A stretch of 64,000 bases of DNA from Halichoerus grypus (Eukaryota > Chordata > Mammalia > Carnivora > Phocidae). Position 1 is the stretch's first letter; the number at the start of each line of letters is the position of its first letter. Positions 1 through 12,513 of the stretch are shown here, one piece after another. Below the pieces are notes generated by a model. That model saw only the letters and a list, made by a program, of their open reading frames with translations, was not told the origin of the DNA and did not search any database. The stretch covers positions 82,543,903-82,607,902 of the forward strand of contig NC_135714.1 in the NCBI RefSeq assembly GCF_964656455.1, given 5' to 3'. The position numbers were made by a program, and so were the translations under genes.

Positions 1-1057
1 TATTTCTAATTAATAATGTAAATAATAATGTAAAATATAATATTACATTTACCAAATGAAATATGTGCCTTCACACCAAGAGAAGATTATTTTGAAAATT
101 TTAAAAATAAATGCAGATTTCTATAAAATTAAAGAAAAAAACCTATTCATCTTATTCATCTAACCAAGAGATATTAAGCATAATATAAAGGCCTATAGAT
201 AGATTTCTCTTCCTAAGGAATACTTATATGTAAATAAAGAGGGTTATTACCAAAACACTGAATGCTTTAATAATTAATGCACATTGTACTGATTTCTCTC
301 AAATTCCTCATTTCTAATGTGAGGAAAGAAATCAAAAGTTTTCTCAATTTTCTTTTGTACCTAATTAACTATTAACCATCCAGTTACCTATTAAGCAAAA
401 TATAATTTCTTCTTAATTTGTTACAGTGCAAGCATTTCCTTCCCTGTGGTAAAGAAAGGTAAACAACAGTGAAAGGGAAAGAAAGCTCACTTATGTGTTT
501 CAGAAACAAGGACTTGCTCACCATTCTAATCCAAATGTCCTTTTTAACTAAATAAAACTAACCTTCAGCTGTTTTCATTTAAGCATTTTTAAAATCCCTA
601 ATTTAATAAAGCTAATTGAATTTGTTCTAGAACAAACCTTGTATTGCTGATACACTGAATTTATTCTAAAACACTGCTAATCCATTTAAAATGTGCAATA
701 TACTTAACTATATAGTATTAAAAATGCTTGCCATTTAGCAAAGATTTAGAAATGTAACATGATTGGTTTAAGATTAATGTTATATTACCAAAGCTCAATA
801 AAAATAGCACTTAAGTATCAGAGAAATATAAGACATATTCAGTATATGACAGACTGCATTATCACCAAATTTAGAGAATCTTTTATTAAATGAGTATCAG
901 GCTTAATTAAAAGAAAAAAGTCCCTAAGTCTTGAACTTTTGTGCCAACAATGAATATCTAATAGAAGAATCTAAGAATGAAAATGCTTTTTGAGGTAGTT
1001 TTTGGCTGATCTACATATGAATGCAAAGCAAGGATATTTCACTATCAAAAATCACAT
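1..1057. other. AT-rich unique DNA, no feature seen
   Basis: The stretch is AT-rich with frequent stops in all frames. I recognise no repeat family, exon-like block or RNA gene before the first SINE. Confidence 0.6.
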
Positions 1058-1214
1058 GGGCGCCTGGGTGGCTCAGTCGGTTAAGCCTCCGACTCTTGGG
1101 TCATGAGATCAGGCCCCATGCTCAGCGCAGAGTCTGCTTAAGATTCTCTTTCCCTCTCCCTCTGCCCGTTACCCCCCCACCGCCCCTGCTCTCTCTAAAT
1201 AAATAAATAAATAA
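1058..1214 (+). mobile_element. SINEC (tRNA-Lys-derived carnivore SINE)
   Basis: The head GCGCCTGGGTGGCTCAG and the A-box region are intact, and the copy ends in an AAATAAATAAATAA tail. The middle is shortened relative to the other copies. The flanks carry only a weak duplication (acatgg on both sides with one change just before it), so this looks like an older or eroded insertion. A 61-codon frame starting at 1021 runs through it and is a repeat artefact. Confidence 0.92.
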
Positions 1215-1857
1215 CATGGCATTATATATGACTTCTCATATGGAAACATATTATTTAGCCACTGTACCATGTGAGGGAAAATAGTAATATGGTCCCCAAA
1301 TGAACTTCAATTATATGAAGTATTTTTCTCTCATCTGCAGAATGAATGGCACTGCCTCAAATTAAGGAATTAGTAATGATAACAAATAAACACAATTATA
1401 CTTTTTTTGAACCCTGAGTTCATTTTACTGTTGCTAGTCACGGTGCTACGAATTCTATTTCCCCAGCTGATCACCAGATTGGCGCACAGCATTCCAAAAA
1501 GTGAGTCCTTCCAAACTACTTTCTAGAGCTGCTCACTTTGCTACAAAAATGTTCTGCTGATTTTAACAGCCTACTTAGGATTAAATAAAATCAACACATA
1601 TATCCGTGGTAAACTGTATCAGAAACCATTTTGGAAAGAGAAACTACTGAAAAATCCCTTTCCTACACTGTTACTCAAATATCAGTAATATGCCTTCAAT
1701 GACCAGAGAAAACAGAAATGTTCCAAAAAATATGTAAGTAAAGGTCTTAGAAAAACTTTTAAAATTTGTTGCAGAAATGAGCTATGGTAGTAGATAAACT
1801 GAGGCTAGACATTCTATATGGATTTCATTTATGCCTACAGCACTTTACCCTGGTGTC
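1215..1857. other. Unique DNA, no feature seen
   Basis: This is AT-rich single-copy-looking sequence. I recognise no repeat, exon-like block or regulatory site. Confidence 0.55.
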
Positions 1858-1876
1858 AAGAGGTTTGAATATTTGG

Positions 1877-2051
1877 GGGCACCTGGGTGGCTCAGTCTCG
1901 AAGCGTCTGCCTTCAGCTCAGGTCATGATCCCAGAGTCCTGGGATTGAACCCCAGGTGGAGCCTGCTTCTCCCTCTCCTGCTCCCCCTGCTTGTGTTCCC
2001 CTCTCTCGCTGTCTCTCTCTGTCAAATAAATAAGTACAATATTTTTTAAAA
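1877..2051 (+). mobile_element. SINEC with 19-bp target-site duplication
   Basis: A full head-to-tail SINEC begins GGCACCTGGGTGGCTCAG and ends in AAATAAATAAG plus an A-rich run. The flanking duplications at 1858-1876 and 2052-2070 match at 18 of 19 bases, which fixes both ends. It has inserted just upstream of an antisense MIR remnant. Confidence 0.95.
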
Positions 2052-2070
2052 AAGAGGTTTGAATACTTGG

Positions 2071-2240
2071 ATTTGAAACCTGGCTTTCCCATAACCATAT
2101 AAAATAAGTGCTTATTGCCCCCATTTCACAGATTAAGAAAATGAGGTATATGCTGTCCAAGTTCACTCTAATATTAAGTGGCAGAGTTTGGATGCACAAC
2201 CAGGTAAGTCTGTTTTCAATTCTTCACAGTATATCATGCT
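2071..2240 (-). mobile_element. MIR SINE remnant, antisense
   Basis: The run resembling 'cccccatttcacagattaag', then a track like 'ggcagagtttggat', follows the reverse complement of the mammalian MIR core and its 5' side. It is diverged and boundaries are approximate. MIR is an ancient tRNA-derived SINE shared by all mammals. Confidence 0.65.
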
Positions 2241-2369
2241 AAACTACCTAATTCATTAAATCAAATTGGCATGCCAAATTACTTTCAGAAACACAGTCAA
2301 TTTTTAACTATCAGATCTAATTTTGTCTATATGCTGGGTGAGTGAAACAGTATAGTATTACGTTTACTG

Positions 2370-2500
2370 GTCCTCGAGTTAGCAGAGAGATTCAGGCAGG
2401 GCTCTGCCACTAACTGGCTATAAAACTTTTCAATTGCTGTTTTCTTGTTCATAAAGCGAGGAAATAATGCCAGTAGGCTCCATTTTGAAAATACAAGCCA
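2370..2500 (+). mobile_element. MIR-like remnant, sense
   Basis: The sequence 'gctctgccactaactggcta' followed by a pyrimidine-rich stretch matches the order of the MIR core (ctctgccacttactagctg, then cctcatctgtaaaatg). It is heavily diverged, so the call is moderate. Confidence 0.5.
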
Positions 2501-3630
2501 CATAGTAGTTTCTGATATATAACCGCTGATATAGAACCATTTTACCTGTCTAACAAATCCCAGGGCTTTCCCCAGAGCTACAGTTTTGGAAGGAACACTG
2601 TCAAAAACAGAAAGCAGCGCAAGGTGGACCTGTGCATTCCGTGGCTCAGTGTGGGTACTGCACAAAGTATCTGGAGGAGCCAGAAACTGAAGGCCCAAAT
2701 GCTGTCCGCACTGGATGAGTCAAACCCTCAGAGTCCCTGAGTGATGCTAAAGGGATCTACATTTTAATAAAGGATCTGTTTGTCTGGTCAAGGTGGAACA
2801 AGAAAAAAACTTCAATGGTTACTATTTACTCCTCTGGAGCTTGAGGATGAATCCCTTATTTTGCAGAAAAGCCCATCAAGGAGAAGACTTTTAATGAACA
2901 TTGCTGAAAGGAAAAGCGGGGAATGGGAGAGAAGGGGAAAAAGTGTTAAGGGGAAGGGGAAAGAAAAGGAGGAGGAGGAGGAAGAGAGAGCCATCAACTA
3001 CTCTGAGAAAAATTCCTTAAAAACAGCATTATTTTATTGAACAACTCCTCCCCCTTTTTTTCTAAGTTAAAGACTAAAGCCTACTCTCCCACCTTCACTG
3101 CTGAATATTTTCCTCTCACTTTTAAAAACAATTTTTGCTACACCCAAGATTCCCCATAGCTCCTCACTGTATAAGGTCAACTTTTGCTTTTACAAACACT
3201 AGCAAGGCTGAATAATAATTACCCAGGGTTTAGATTCCTTTCTAGAAACAATTCATTTAGAGAAAACAAAGGAAAAATCATGTGTAACAATGGAAAACAT
3301 GGTTCATCCAACATCCAGATAAGATAGGAACACAAATAATAAGAATATTTCAGCCATGGGGATAAACTCTAAAACAAACTGTTCTCTGGGAAAAAGAAAC
3401 AGAACCAATGGAGTAAATGGATGTGAAGGGAAAAGGGACAGGTTTGGAGGGCTGAAATGAACAGAACTATAGATTTCTTTTTTAAAGTCCCAAACCAGAC
3501 ATAAGCAATCATCAACCAATGAAAAATGTTCTCTATCACTGTTTATCCTCCTTAGTTTTGACTGGATATCCATATGTTCCTTCATATCAAAAATAGTCCT
3601 TTCGAGAACATCTGCTAAAGACCTAAGTTT
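2501..3630. other. Unique DNA with a short purine tract
   Basis: No family is recognised. A purine-only run at about 2948-2990 (GGGGAA and GGA units) is the only low-complexity feature. The 123-codon minus-strand frame at 2327-2698 has no recognisable domain and partly overlaps a MIR-like remnant. Confidence 0.5.
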
Positions 3631-3720
3631 ATTCATTCCTTTAAAAAGCTTTGGTTAAGTGCCTTTTGTTAAGTGTTATGTGTCAGACACTGAGCTAGGT
3701 GTTGTGGAATCCATGTTAAA
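3631..3720 (-). mobile_element. LINE-2 3'-tail remnant, antisense
   Basis: The motif series 'agtgttatgtgtcagacact' then 'gagctaggtgttgtgg' matches the reverse complement of the L2 3' end (ctatgtgccaggcactgttctaggtgctggg). It is short and old. Confidence 0.55.
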
Positions 3721-5932
3721 ATTCTACTTCCCTGCAGGACTAAGAATGGGAGGGTGAGACTGGGGTTCTCAGATACACTGCCAAAGTCTCATATGTTACA
3801 ATTGTATCCTCTTGTGCTCAAATTTTCCTAAATACTTTATCACTACATCTAGAAAGTTTAATATTTAAATTAGAAATTTTAATATTATAACATGAATGAT
3901 ACATAAGTTATACAACATAATATATAATATTAAATTGGTAAATCTATTAATAATGTGGGTTCATGTAATAAGGAGGAGAAAATAAATTAGGAAAAGTGGC
4001 ACAGTAAAAAAACATTTCAAAGACAACCTGAGTTAGGACAAATATCCTTGTACACAGCAGTGACAAGCCAGCTCTTAATAGAAAAGCACAGAAATACCAT
4101 AAAATCACAGTAAGACATTTAAAGAAAATCTAAAGTTGGTAGTGAAATAAATACACAGAATATTGTTGACATTATTTCCGTTAGAAAAATAATATTATTG
4201 CCTCAATGATGGTCATTAGATATATCTGTGACATTTCAACTCACACTTCCTTAATGACATCAATATTTTATATGCAGATTCTTCTACTTACAAAAGAGAC
4301 TGTCCAACAATAAACAAAACATGCGTGAAATTTTAATAAAATCTTTACTCCCCTTAAAAAGTATTCTACAGTTTTATGAACACTGCGGATAAATTGAAAT
4401 ACAGCTAAAAGTAAAGCTCTAGTATATCATTTTCAAGAGATAGCTTCTAAATCAAATCTTAAGAGTAATAATACTAGCATGGAGGCAAAGACAGAAGAGA
4501 ATTAATCTCTTCTTAAAAATAATTAATTGTGATAATAAAATCTCATCATTAAGCTAAACATATATTCTCTCTTTCATCTAGCTTTCCTGATAGGAAATGC
4601 CATTTATAAGTTACTTCAAAAGAGAACTCAAATCATATTCTGAGTCATCCATGGTGAACAATAAAACTTTTATTCCTAGAAGCTCTATTCTCTTTAAATG
4701 AAAGCAATCTTAAAAGTAGTCAACACCTAGAATGAAATGAATATTCAACACACATGGCAGTTTTCAGAACTGTCATCTTGGGAAAGGCCAGTTAACAAAT
4801 TGTATTCCACATAACAATGCGGGCTGATTTCTAAATGTATTGTGTAAGTTGCAAAATGAAATGAGAGAATCAGATTTCCAACTCAAGATCAGATTTCCAA
4901 ATTTCCCTCATTAACAAGATACACAAATGCATAACTTTATAGCATTAAGAATGGAACTAACTTTACATGAAATGGAGCCAAATGAATGCTATTGAACATC
5001 CATAATGATCATTTTCCACGAAGTTAAATACTTATAATCATGAGGTTTGATTAACATGCTCTGGTTTCTTGCATGCCATGTTATCATTATAATCAGAAAA
5101 CTGGAAGAAATTTTCTTCAATTAAGTATAAAACAGATGATCACACTTAGGAAGAAAACATGTTTCACTGCCACTTATATAGTTAAGATTATAAATACATA
5201 TGAATATTTTCATCATAGAGGAAATCAGATTATTTAGCATCCTAATTTTTACAGCAGACTTAAATTTTCAAATCCTTTGAGACAAGTTCAAGGAATGCAT
5301 TCTTAAAATAATACTATGCATACTCAATGCTTTGTTTTTCACAATTACTTGACAACATGTTTTGCGGTTTTTCCCTTTTGTTTTGTTCCTTTTCTTTGCT
5401 AAAATAATAATCCAATGAGAAAGGGAAAATTACCCTATTAGTTTTCACCAGAAACATTTCTACTTCTATTTTCGTCCCCTAATTTTTAATAATCAAACTA
5501 AAATATAATCTCTTAAATAGTATTGATACTAAATTTTATTTAACAGAATTAGTGATGCTTTCTCAGCTGGAGATTAATAGGTTTTAATAAAAAGATCTAG
5601 CTTTTCTGATACTTACAGAAAAATATACTGGTCTGGATGCAACTGGTACCATGGAAAGAGCTTTTTTTTTTTTTTTTTTTGGTGTAATTATTCTTCTACC
5701 TACTACATGCAAATGAAACACTTCGGTTATTTTTTACCTCTCCAATTGCTTGCATTCACATGAGGACAGTGTCTGTAATTTAGTGACCTGCTTGTACATT
5801 ATCAGTAACTCACATACACACTCCCACACATTTCACAGGTTAAACTATCCATTCATATTAAATGATGGCCCCTATGCTAGTGAATTCAGTAAGTCTGGTA
5901 AACTTACAGCTTTACCTTAAGGTCTGCAATAT
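3721..5932. other. AT-rich unique DNA
   Basis: I recognise no gene, exon or repeat family over about 2.2 kb. A homopolymer T run lies at about 5661-5679. It has no flanking duplication that would mark it as the tail of an antisense retroposon. Confidence 0.5.
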
Positions 5933-5944
5933 AAATGTTGGCTA

Positions 5945-6166
5945 GGGACGCCTGGGTGGCTCAGTCATTAAGCGTCAGCCTTTGGCTCAGGTCATGATCC
6001 CAGGGTCCTGGGATAGAGCTCCGCATTGGGCTCCCTGCTCAGCGGAGAGCCTGCTTCTCCCCCTCCCACTCCCCCTGCTTGTGTTCCCTCTTTCGCTGTC
6101 TCTCTCTCTGTCAAATAAATAAATAAAATCTTTAAAAAATAAAATAAAATAAAATAAAATAAAATA
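5945..6166 (+). mobile_element. SINEC with (AAAAT)n tail and 12-bp target-site duplication
   Basis: The complete SINEC carries A-box and B-box regions (TGGCTCAG and GGTCATGATCC). Its 3' tail has expanded into about six AAAAT units. Exact 12-bp duplications (aaatgttggcta) lie at 5933-5944 and 6167-6178. Confidence 0.96.
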
Positions 6167-6325
6167 AAATGTTGGCTAAACCCAAATGGCCCCCTTTGCC
6201 TTAAATTCCTCCTATGATTTCATTGAAACAGTTTGTCCTATCTGAATGACACCATTAGAAAGTCCAAGTATTTTGCTCCAAATCACTCCACACCAGTCTT
6301 GTACCAGAAATTCCAATGAATAGAG

Positions 6326-6407
6326 AATTTTTATTATCAAAAATGATGTCAAATAGAATTCAAAAATTTTTATTATCAAAAATGATGTCAAATAGAATTC
6401 AAAAATT
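6326..6407. repeat. 39-bp tandem duplication, 2.1 copies
   Basis: Bases 6326-6364 are repeated exactly at 6365-6403, and the first four bases of the unit recur at 6404-6407. The unit holds aatttttattatc and ends in gaattcaaa. Because 39 is a multiple of three, a minus-strand open frame shows an internal 13-residue repeat, which is not evidence of coding. The exact identity implies a recent event. Confidence 0.97.
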
Positions 6408-8349
6408 CTAAGCAAAAATCATTTATATTATAATTTGATAAAGGAAAGCCTTATGAAATCTTCCTATGAAATGACTTACTTCTATAGATTCAAGGTTGCA
6501 TATGTATTTTTTATTAGTTGCTAAGTGGTACAAAGCACTAATTCCAACCGTACATTCCATAAAATGTAAAGTGCTGTGACAGGAAGGTTATCCAAGAACC
6601 ATAAAAAAATAAGTTGCACTACAGTGCCTCTTATAAGGGCTTCACATAGAATTATATGAAATATATAGCTGCCTCTGTAGTTGAACTAAGAGACTAAGAC
6701 TAAGTAAGTCTGTTCATATTAACATGCTCAGAAAAATAACATTTTACATTAATGTAAAAGATTCCTAAATTTGTCAGATCTGATATGTTCTAGGTCATAT
6801 CACTTAAAAGTTTGCCTTAAAGAGAAATCATATTGTGAGAATTAAAAGGCAGATGCAAAAAACAAAACAAAAAACCCACAATTCCAAATCAGAACTTTAA
6901 GTCTTATGCTCATTTTGCTAAAAACAAACAAACAAAAAAAACAAAAACAAAAAACAAAAAATGAACATATGAAAATTTATTTCAAACAGCCTACTTTCTG
7001 AAAAAACTACATTACAAAAATCAAGTCCAACATCGGCAACAGGAACATAGCTAGAAATGTAAGGCATATTCCTGGTTCCTGAGTGTCAACCTTTAGGGAT
7101 GACTGCATTTCATCAGACTGGACACACTGCAGCATATAATAAGGTTTATAACTCCTAATACATTTCCTGCACAAAAATAATATACAACAGCATCAGCTAG
7201 CAACTTTTTAAACTGCTTCACGGAATAAAACACACCTTCCTCTGAAAGCAAGTTCAATGTCCTAGTTGCTACCTGGTAGCCAAGATAATATAAAGTTCAC
7301 CCATGCTCTCTCTTCTAGACTGTGCTCTGAACACTATCAAAACACATTTAAAAATAGGAGATATCCAACCAAGAGAAGGTATCCAACTCCTCCTTAATTT
7401 GTTTTTGTTTTCTTCCAAAATCTATCATATTGGATTTTTCTCATTCCTTCTCCTACACAGAAAAGGACCTGTATTTAAATGTAGGAGCCCAGATTATAAG
7501 TGAATCCTGAAATTCTTTAAAGTATCATAAAAACCTAGCAAGCACTTTAGACCACTTGGAAAATCATCGTTCTGTTAGTATATATTACCTCAGGAGTTCA
7601 TCTGAAGTTAACAGTGGTACCCCAGAGCAAGCACACTGTTTCAGAACCCGAGGAATTCTGCCAGCCATGTGCACCAAGAGTCAACGATATAAAGAAGCCC
7701 CAACATCACTGGGCTCACCAGGTGGCTACCATGCTGGATGCTCCAACATGCATTATCTAATTAGATTCTCACACCAATTTTATTAGGGAAAGCTGAAAAA
7801 TAAATAAGAAAGCCGACAAACCCTCTTTCTAAAAGAGACAGCACAGATACCTGAAATCAATCTCGACTCAACAGAGATCTACCTTCAGAGTATCATTTTC
7901 TGGATAACACAGGGGAAAAAAGAATTGAAATCCCTGGATTATTTTCCATAAAAATGAGTATCAGTTGAGAAAGAATACTGTGAGGCAAATTATGAAATCT
8001 CTAAATTTCACAATATATAAAATGCTTAACAATTTTAACCATGCTTTTAATTTTCTCAATTCAAAATACATCTCAGACAATGCTTTCTTGCAATCATATG
8101 TATGGCTTCCTGTCTACTTGGTTCAATGAAATTAAGGATGAGTGTTTGAGAGTTACAAATCTTTACCTATTGAAATCTTCCCTGTTAAAATCTGTATCTA
8201 TTTATTCTGATACACCATGTTTAAAGCTAAATCCATTCCTTTTCACAGTTATTTGTCAGCACCACCACCACCAGGACGAATAAAACAAAAGCCAAACCTA
8301 GAAGAAGCTATACCAAAAACTAATCCCAGGGATCATTCAGGTGCTTTCT
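6408..8349. other. Unique DNA with an A-rich (CAAA)n patch
   Basis: Two A-rich patches with C interruptions lie at about 6856-6877 and 6920-6961. A stretch near 7740-7800 (cattatctaattagattctc) faintly resembles antisense MIR. Otherwise I see nothing; the short open frames carry no recognisable domain. Confidence 0.5.
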
Positions 8350-8556
8350 GTTCATTTTCTTTTTCTTTCTTCCTTCCTTTCTTCCTCCCTCCCTCCCTCC
8401 CTCTCTCTTTCTTTCTTTCTCTTTCTTTCTTTTCTTCCTCTTTTTCTCCTTCCTTCCTTTCCTCCCTCTTCCTAACCTCCCCTCCCTTCCCTTCCTCTCC
8501 CCTACCTCCCCCCCTCCTCTCCTCTGCTCTCTTCTTCTTTCTTCTTAGTGTAGGAG
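8350..8556. repeat. Polypyrimidine tract (CTTT/CCTT/CCCT)n
   Basis: About 200 bases are almost purely C and T on the plus strand, grading from CTTT and CCTT units to CCCT and CTCC units. The open frames across it (128 codons plus, 77 minus) are low-complexity translations, not genes. Long mirror-like homopurine/homopyrimidine tracts can form triplex DNA. Confidence 0.95.
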
Positions 8557-9690
8557 AGAAAGCCACTGAATTTCAAAAAATATATATGAGAAACACATTA
8601 TAATATAAATGAACAGAACTCACTTTCACACTGAATCAGATATTCCAGTTTATAAAACTTTCTACCCAACCCCACCCCAAACACACATTAAAAATACACT
8701 CAACAACAATGGTACAACATAACTGCTCTCTTTAGTCATTGTTTTTCCAGTTCTTAAAAAATAATATCACACAAAAGATTAACTTCATTTTTCCTTCATT
8801 TCTGTGTGTTTGAGTAAGTGTGCACTACAGAAAGGGCACCCCTTATACTCTTTACATTACCCAACATCACATATGGAAATCTGATTATTTTTCCCAATTG
8901 GTTATTTCATCCCGAGGTCATGACTATCTATTGGCAGGTATCCAGGAATGGCTGATTCATTGCACTGATGAAAATGTGGTTCATAAAAATGTATTTATAT
9001 CAAAGATAGGCCAATTGTAGGAGGACAGAATGAGGATCTACTCTTAATCAAACAATAAAAATATGAATGAACATTATTAGAAAGGAATATCCTTAAGCCT
9101 ATTTAAACACAGTCATTCTTGTTCCAATATCTCTAATTAAAGCTATGTGCTACACTGAAACACAGATATCAAGCTGGATTAGCTGCAAAGACACAGTTGA
9201 AATGTAATTATGCCAATCGTACAAGCCACTGGTGCACATAATCCAAAAAGTATTTGTATGTGAAACATAGACATTTGGTATCTCTGATAGCCTATTAATG
9301 CATATTATTTTCAATAAAATAAAGAAGTCATTCCGCAACGTCTCTTCAAGTCTATTTGCCCCGGTTCCCAAGCCTGCCAAACTGTTCACATTAGCTCCTG
9401 CATTCCCTCCATTCAAGGGATGAACTAAGTAGTCTCCTAGACTAATGGAAAGATTGGCTTAAATTTGACCTTGGCTCTCTTTATAATTAGCTGATTCATT
9501 CCCCAGGGGAAAGAGGTAATTAACTTACTGGTTCAGAACTTCCTTAGGAAAGAAATGTAACTGTCTCACTTAAAAGGACTTTTTTTTATTCTGCTGATCT
9601 AATGCCATCTCAAATTTAGATAGAAATGATAATTCATAAAATTCTTTCAAACATATTAGCTTCTTGGCTCCACACAACAGCCCATGACTT
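8557..9690. other. Unique DNA, no feature seen
   Basis: I recognise no repeat family, exon-like block or RNA gene in this stretch. An 88-codon minus-strand frame at 9150-9416 has no recognisable motif. Confidence 0.5.
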
Positions 9691-9694
9691 AGTT

Positions 9695-9840
9695 CAAGCC
9701 CGAGAGCCCTAAGGCACAGACAGGATAAATGATATTGCAAAATCACGCCACTTAACTAGATAAAACAAAACTCGAATTCAAGGTCCTGAACTCTTAGTTT
9801 GTTTCTCTTCCCCTGACTCCACAATGCCACATCCACTAGA
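9695..9840 (-). mobile_element. MIR-like remnant, antisense
   Basis: The order 'ctaaggcacagacaggataa', 'ctcgaattcaaggtcctgaa', then 'ctcttagtttg' follows the reverse complement of MIR (gaggcacagagaggttaag, then gattcgaacccaggtct). Divergence is high. Confidence 0.5.
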
Positions 9841-10382
9841 ATGTTATACCAATATTTATAGTGTAGTGATGGTTCTAACTGAGATAATGTATTAGTAAAG
9901 TAAATCTGGACACACATATAAAACATCCATTCCAGAAAATTCCCTTTAAAATGAAACCTTTCTTTTTTCTTCAATCTCTTTCCACAAACCAAAACTCTCA
10001 TGCTTTTAAATAATACATAAGTAACTAATCACAATTTTAATATATGATTTAATATTATTTTAACAGCCACACTCCAGAAACTACATGTTACTTTGAATCT
10101 AAAATAGTCTCACGAAAATGTTAAATGAAATAAACTTACATATAAGCCCCTTCTAGATAAGAAATGCCTATTTTTCTGAATTGCCTAGAAAGGGGGCACT
10201 CTCTAATCTCTTTAGGCACAAATCTATAAAACTATTCCCACTGAGGGAAAAAATTTAATGAATAAACAAAACATTGAACTAATGAACGCTAAAAACACCC
10301 CAAATCAAACTAAACTATGAAAATACCAAAAGCTGAAATGATTTAAAATAATATAAAGCACGCATAGTTATAGACTTATATG
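9841..10382. other. Unique DNA, no feature seen
   Basis: AT-rich sequence without a recognisable repeat or coding block. Confidence 0.5.
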
Positions 10383-10520
10383 TTGGGTGACCACATAATT
10401 TATCATGTAAATCAGAGGACACTCTGGGGAATGAAAAGGGTGCTATTAATAATTACACTGGGACAACAGGCCTAAATAGGGATTGTCCTGGGAAATAAAC
10501 AGGACATACGGTCACTCTAA
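10383..10520. mobile_element. Short DNA-transposon relic with imperfect terminal inverted repeats
   Basis: The left end 'ttgggtgaccacat' and right end 'atacggtcactctaa' are imperfect inverted repeats of each other. The interior pairs 'aggacactctgggg' with 'ggattgtcctggg'. The layout matches small non-autonomous mammalian elements of about 140 bp carrying a GGTGACCA-type end. I do not name the family. Confidence 0.6.
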
Positions 10521-11084
10521 TTTTATGTCTTCACCAGCTGGATTTTTTTCAAGGATTCCCAAGCATCTTGATTTTTTTTTTTTTTAGGTCAGAATTATTT
10601 TTTTCTTTCATTCCCTTCTACCCCTACTTCCCTTTTATAATCCAGGGAAAGATTAGTCAAGCCACTTAACTCTTTCTTCTCTGCATGTCCTATTTTATCT
10701 ATTAACTAAGGCAAGAAACGTTTATTAGTCTGAAAATCTCCTTTAAAAGCTATTACTTCTACAATCTTAGCTTTATGACCCCTGTGTTTCCATTTCAAAA
10801 TGTCATGGCCAGAGCTCCGAGCAGAAAGCAGCAAGTCTGGTTTCGGCCTGTGCTAATATACTGCTTTATATTTGAAATCACCTGAACGTGGACTTTGGGA
10901 AATTTACTACAGCTGATTTGAGGTGGGTACATTACAAAAGTAAAGTCTTCTGAATATATTCAATATTCGGAATAAATAAGGAAATTTGGAGGGGTGGCGT
11001 AGAAGAACAAGTCAAAATTATTAATTGAAGGTTTCACTATCCAAAGTATGGTTCGGGTTTCTGAAGACTTTTTCATTATCTTCA
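10521..11084. other. Unique DNA, no feature seen
   Basis: A T-run at about 10572-10585 and otherwise AT-rich unique sequence. Nothing recognised. Confidence 0.5.
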
Positions 11085-11640
11085 TGCCTAAAGCCTTCCA
11101 ATGGTATCTCATCTCCAGAGTAAAGCCAAAGCCCTCACAAAGTGTTATATGGTTTTCCCCAATTCCCCACAAACACTACCTCTTTTGACCTCCTCTTCTC
11201 CTACCCTCTCACTTCCTTCACTCAGCATCAGCCAGCCTGACACTCTGAAATTCCCAGACATGCTGCTGCCTCAGGGATTTAGAATTTGCTCTGGCTGGAA
11301 CACTTTCCCCCATGTGAGCATTTGATTATTCCCTCACCAACTCTAGGTCTTCCTCCCAATGTCACCTCCGTGAGACCCTCTCTGGCTACACTATTTTTAA
11401 ATTGAACATTCCTGGCACTCCCCATCTTCCTTTCTAGCTTTATTTTTCTCCATATGTCACTATTTGATATATCATACATTTTACTTTTTTTTTTCTGTCA
11501 TGTTCCCACTAGGATGCAAGCTTCATGAGGACAAAGATGTTTTTGTCTAATATACTCACTACTGTTATCTACAGTGCTTAGAAAAATGCCATAAAAATGG
11601 CTCAATAAAAATCTGTTGAATAAATAAACTAAGAATATAA
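11085..11640 (+). mobile_element. LINE-2 3' region, sense, about 550 bp
   Basis: The sequence follows the L2 3' consensus in order: 'gacatgctgctgcctcaggg', 'ttgctctggctggaacactt', 'cccaatgtcacctccgtgag', 'ggcactccccatcttccttt', then 'atgcaagcttcatgaggaca' and 'aataaaaatctgttgaataa'. L2 is an ancient, inactive LINE. The 74-codon plus-strand frame at 11101 and the 66-codon minus-strand frame at 11279 are artefacts of this element. This is the best-preserved sense L2 in the window. Confidence 0.88.
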
Positions 11641-12476
11641 AACATGTAGCCCTTAAATGCATCAAGCTTGCCGAAACGGCTGACAATCAGGCACATTGGT
11701 CACAAATCCTTCTGGTTGCTTAAAGATGACTTAAAATTCAGTTAAAATGTTGGCTGTTTTTCAAATGTCCATTTGGTGGTGTCTTTGAAATCCAGAATTC
11801 TTTGAATTTCATAGAATTTATTGGTTCTAGAATATTAACAGTAGCAAGTACAGCAAATTAGAATTTGATTATGTATCTAAGTATATTTTTAAAAGCAATA
11901 TTAGACATAGACATTTTATGACAGTTAAGAATTTAAAATAGAAAATGAAAGATTCCTTCATGTATCATATACATATAATACTCACAGTAAATTATACATA
12001 AAACACTAAGAGGAAAACAAAGACCTTCCTTTTTCATCTCTAAAGCATCTGGGACGGATGTAGATTTAATAGCGAGCACTTTGTGTCCAACTACATTAAA
12101 ATGCAAATATTGACATTGGAAACACTGACAATTAAGTTTTCAGTGTTCTCCGTTAAAATGAACATTTGCATATGAGTGTGAAGAATAAGAAAAAAATGAC
12201 AATGTACAACTACACAATGTGTATGCTTTGAATAGAAAATACTTGTGGGTAATAAACTGCTATATAGTATTGTCATTGCCGTGATGTTGAAATATCTGAA
12301 ATTTTGAATTCTAACATTATAGTAATATTACTCTTTTTTTCTATGTGGGAAAAACCTTATAAACATAGGACCTGAGCTTTGAAGGGTTTTAATGTAGGTG
12401 GTGAAGAGCTTTGTGCTGAGACAGCTGTGCCAGGACCTGAGATGTGAACTTTCTGATAATCCAGGCTCCTCGAAAT

Positions 12477-12478
<2 letters not shown>
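11641..12478. other. AT-rich unique DNA, no feature seen
   Basis: No repeat family, exon-like block or RNA gene recognised. Confidence 0.5.

Positions 12479-12512
<34 letters not shown>
12479..12512. repeat. (CA)n microsatellite
   Basis: An uninterrupted CA run of about 17 units. Confidence 0.98.

Positions 12513-12513
<1 letters not shown>

Noticed and set aside
5661..5679. T-run as the tail of an antisense processed pseudogene
   Set aside because: No flanking duplication and no recognisable cDNA beside it.
8217..8603. 128-codon plus frame and 77-codon minus frame
   Set aside because: They are translations of the polypyrimidine tract with only short unique ends.
11101..11325. 74-codon plus frame with a serine/proline-rich protein
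   Set aside because: Fully contained in the LINE-2 3' region.
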